A DNA stretch of 64,000 nt from Diadema setosum (lineage: Eukaryota; Echinodermata; Echinoidea; Diadematoida; Diadematidae): the NCBI GenBank assembly GCA_033980235.1, contig CM067075.1, forward strand, positions 34,296,385-34,360,384, given 5' to 3'. The position numbers and the translations under genes were made by a program. Positions 1 through 64,000 of the stretch are shown piece after piece; position 1 is the stretch's first letter, and each line of letters opens with the position of its first letter. Under the pieces are notes generated by a model, which was not told the origin of the DNA, did no database searches, and saw only the letters and a list, made by a program, of their open reading frames with translations.

Positions 1-214
1 TGATCTCAAATTTTCATTTTTTTTTTGTTATTTTCATCTTAGATATATCAGAAACGTTTTCGTTTCAACAAGGGTAATGTCCAGAGGTTAAATAGGAGGA
101 AAAAGGATGTCTGACATTTAAATTTTGTGGAGAGCAATGAGAACTTTCTGCACTTGCCATCTGGCAGATCTGGACTTCTAAGCAACAGTCGGGGGAGTGA
201 TGGGAATCAGCTAG

Positions 215-218
<4 letters not shown>

Positions 219-272
<54 letters not shown>

Positions 273-275
273 TGT

Positions 276-315
<40 letters not shown>

Positions 316-330
316 GTGTATGTGTGTGCA
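219..330. repeat. (TG)n microsatellite
   Basis: About 110 bases of TG with a few TA and GGG interruptions. Apparent reading frames across it (runs of Cys-Val, or Thr-His on the other strand) are artefacts. Confidence 0.97.
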
Positions 331-452
331 TTCATGAGTGTCATTTTATAGTTCTACGGCTATGTCAGAAAATGTATCTGTACACACATAAACGCCCGTT
401 ATTACTTCACATTTGAATATTCACGCCGATCTGTGTTCTTGTTTTCCTATAG

Positions 453-503
453 GTATATTCGTGACCTCCCTTTGTTGAAATCGCAAGAAATTGCTTGTGC
501 AGG
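453..503 (+). other. Candidate upstream exon (51 bases)
   Basis: A pyrimidine-rich acceptor (TTCTTGTTTTCCTATAG) and a perfect GTAAGT donor flank 51 bases. One of three frames is open (YIRDLPLLKSQEIACAG). It could be a noncoding 5' exon joined to an acceptor just before the exon 1 ATG (AG at 1407-1408), or an exon of a gene lying to the left. No domain is recognised. Confidence 0.33.
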
Positions 504-1412
504 GTAAGTAAAATGTATTAAAGCCAAGCAAAAGGTTAGGTACGTGGATTTAAGCGGCTGCTTTAGCTTGATCTTTTCTTGACAAGTTTTTGCTTTGGTT
601 GAAGCAATTGCTTGCGAGCAATTGCTACATCGTATGCACCCTTTGTCGTACTGCTAAAGATATATTTTCAATCAGGTCCACAACCGTTCCTCTTTCTGTT
701 GATATACGCATCTGTCATATCTATGTGCTGACAAATTTTGCACGATGTTAAACACTCTTTTGGCAAGTGCACATATTCATTAAATTGAGTTCATGAAACC
801 AATTACTTAAAGACTGCGGTACTTATGAACCTTCAAAATAACAACCCTTATTTCATTTTCGGAATTTCAAGCCTTCGGAATACGAACCAAGTTTCATTTT
901 CAAGTTATTGTTACAGGTTGTTACAGTATCTTATCGCAGGCACACTAAACTTACGCAGTTTCTCAGTTGTTTTCATTACATGTACAAGTGTATAAAATAT
1001 GCTGGAATGCTAGTGAACATGCCACAACACTTATTCATTTCATCAACAAAAGTTACACATTTGAAAAAAAAAAATGTGTTTAAATTAAGCGTTATTTCAG
1101 TCCAGTTCATGGACGAGACATAACTTATTTTACAGCTGTATGGGGAATTCCACCTTTTAGCTGTTGGTTCTTTGCCTCGATATGATGTACTGAAATATGA
1201 TGTCTTTCCATGACAATGCACAATAGGATGGCTGTATTGTGCTATTAGAGTAAAGGTCGCTTCCGTTCCCTCATTAGCTAGGGGGTTGTCTGCGTGGGTG
1301 TGTCATGATTGTTATTATTTAAACCTTGGGCAATGCAGCATAGTGCCTTAAACTGTAGTCCTCTGCCTTCAAAGTATCGTCAGCACAGAAATCTTTCATC
1401 TAACTCAGGAAA
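504..1412. other. Upstream region of the gene, no gene seen
   Basis: AT-rich sequence with no recognisable coding segment. It should include the promoter of the host gene if exon 1 is first, but no convincing TATA box or initiator can be pointed to. Confidence 0.5.
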
Positions 1413-62805
<61,393 letters not shown>

Positions 62806-63374
62806 GTGAGATATACAGTGCTCCATCTAACACCAGGCGGGGGAGGGAAAATAAGAATATGGCATTTTCATTTTTTTTTAAGTTAAAAATATTCATTGGT
62901 GGATATGAAATATGGATATGTTACATGAGAAAATGATGAGCAATATTTAATTGATTTTCCATTGGAAAAAACGAAATTCAGCCCAAGTTTCTTACACCCA
63001 ATCAAAAATGAGATATCTGATACAAAGAAATGACAAATGAATATTCATCGCACTTGAAGAACATGATCATTCCACCATTCATTTATCAAGTAAGCTATGC
63101 ATACAAAGGTGCACCTTATGAAGGAAGAACAGCGGATCATCTCATCCCATTATTGACTTTATATAACAATCCATTAAAGAACAGACCATAAGTGCTTTTG
63201 CCTGTTCATGAAACAAACAATTTTCCAAAATTTCCACAGATGACTGATAAGAAGATAATAGTAATTCAGAGAGTTGAGTATGTGCTATGGCATTTTTTCA
63301 TCATTGTCACCCTCTGTACGAATCTATGTGTAAGAAATATCGACCCGCAAAATGTTTCTCTTGCAAAAATATTT

Positions 63375-64000
63375 GTGACCCTTCATCACAAAACCAACAA
63401 AAAGTCGCCAGACATTGATTTTTAGTTAAAGGCAGATTCTTAAAGAGCAGACTCTAAGCTCTAAAATGGTGTATAACTCAATTCAAATGGAATCCACTAA
63501 CTTATTTGATTATTGGAAAAAAATTAACACACCCTCTGGAAAAGTGTCAACTGAGAAAAGTGCAGGGTCTGTTCAAGCATTTAATCTTTACCAAGCCATG
63601 CTAGCTGTGCGATGCAAGGGACAAAACACTGGATGTACACCAATGGAGCAACAACAATGAAGGCATTATAAGATTAAGCTGAAATTAAGCATGTTTTATT
63701 AACACATTCTGTTCATGATTAAGGCCAATTTTCAAAGCAGTAAAATTACCCTTTTAAAAGTTATCAGACTTGAAAGTGAAGAGTGTGTAAAGGATTTCTA
63801 GAAATGAAAGGGGGACTCTTTCATAGACATACGTGGTCATTCTATCCTCCCCCAAAAAGGGTTGTAGAAAAACTGCCCGAAAAAAACATTCTCCCGTTCA
63901 TGTTACGATCCCAAATTAAAGGATAATGTAGAAGAAGGATATTTCTTTCAGAAAATATGACAAAGTCCAGATTAACTCAGTTGACCCATTTCACCTGTTT
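63375..64000 (-). mobile_element. TIR element CATCACAAAACCAACAAAAA, copy 4 (cut by window end)
   Basis: Begins GTGACCCTTCATCACAAAAC and reads as the reverse of the copies at 18833 and 25134 up to GTTGACCCATTTCACCTGTTT at the window edge. About 35-40 bases of the other end are missing. Confidence 0.82.

Noticed and set aside
65..416. Reading frames over the TG microsatellite (Cys-Val or Thr-His runs)
   Set aside because: Pure dinucleotide repeat; no splice or start context.

Overview
The window is eukaryotic: long AT-rich introns, canonical GT/AG splice sites, many microsatellites, small inverted-repeat (MITE-like) transposons and decayed LINE fragments. The one supported host gene is a chain of hyalin-repeat (HYR) and sushi (CCP) domains, an architecture common in echinoderms. 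Echinoderm, probably sea urchin-like, is the best guess, but it is inferred from domain and repeat style and not from a marker gene.

Host gene. A single + strand gene runs from a signal-peptide exon at 1413 to at least 62805 and leaves the window on the right. I assembled 30 coding exons (5812 coding bases, 1937 codons plus one base) by matching acceptor/donor sites with reading phase; every junction keeps the frame open. Domain order: signal peptide (1-22), a short linker with seven consecutive Arg (23-41), HYR1, CCP1-2, HYR2, CCP3-7, HYR3, CCP8-10, HYR4, CCP11-13, HYR5, CCP14-15, HYR6, HYR7, CCP16, a 196-residue linker with a polybasic tract, then a GCC2/GCC3 (ephrin-receptor-like) cysteine module. 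The last part (CCP-CCP-HYR-HYR-CCP-linker-ephrin-like) is the order found in the middle of vertebrate SVEP1. The product should be a large secreted or cell-surface adhesion or recognition protein. No VWA, EGF or pentraxin domain is seen here; EGF or pentraxin exons could lie to the right.

Layout. 1-1412: upstream sequence with a TG microsatellite and one possible 51-base upstream exon (453-503). 1413-19666: signal exon and an 18 kb first intron with a diverged GGTAACGTATCTG repeat field, several inverted-repeat elements, a roughly three-copy diverged tandem duplication (about 9.96-14.24 kb), a TTAA-flanked MITE and a mariner-like element. 19667-33179: Arg exon to CCP4, with LINE and MITE insertions and a possible minus-strand pseudogene scrap. 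33180-38368: a 5.2 kb intron with two LINE remnants in opposite orientation and two inverted-repeat elements. 38369-47680: CCP5 to CCP11 in compact exons. 47681-52893: an intron that is mostly one ~4.1 kb foldback element, with two inverted arms built from ~160 bp repeats. 52894-62805: CCP12 to the ephrin-like exon. 62806-64000: intron with a MITE cut by the window edge.

I see no tRNA, rRNA, CRISPR array or prokaryotic operon. Most long reading frames outside the exons are simple-repeat or repeat-element artefacts.
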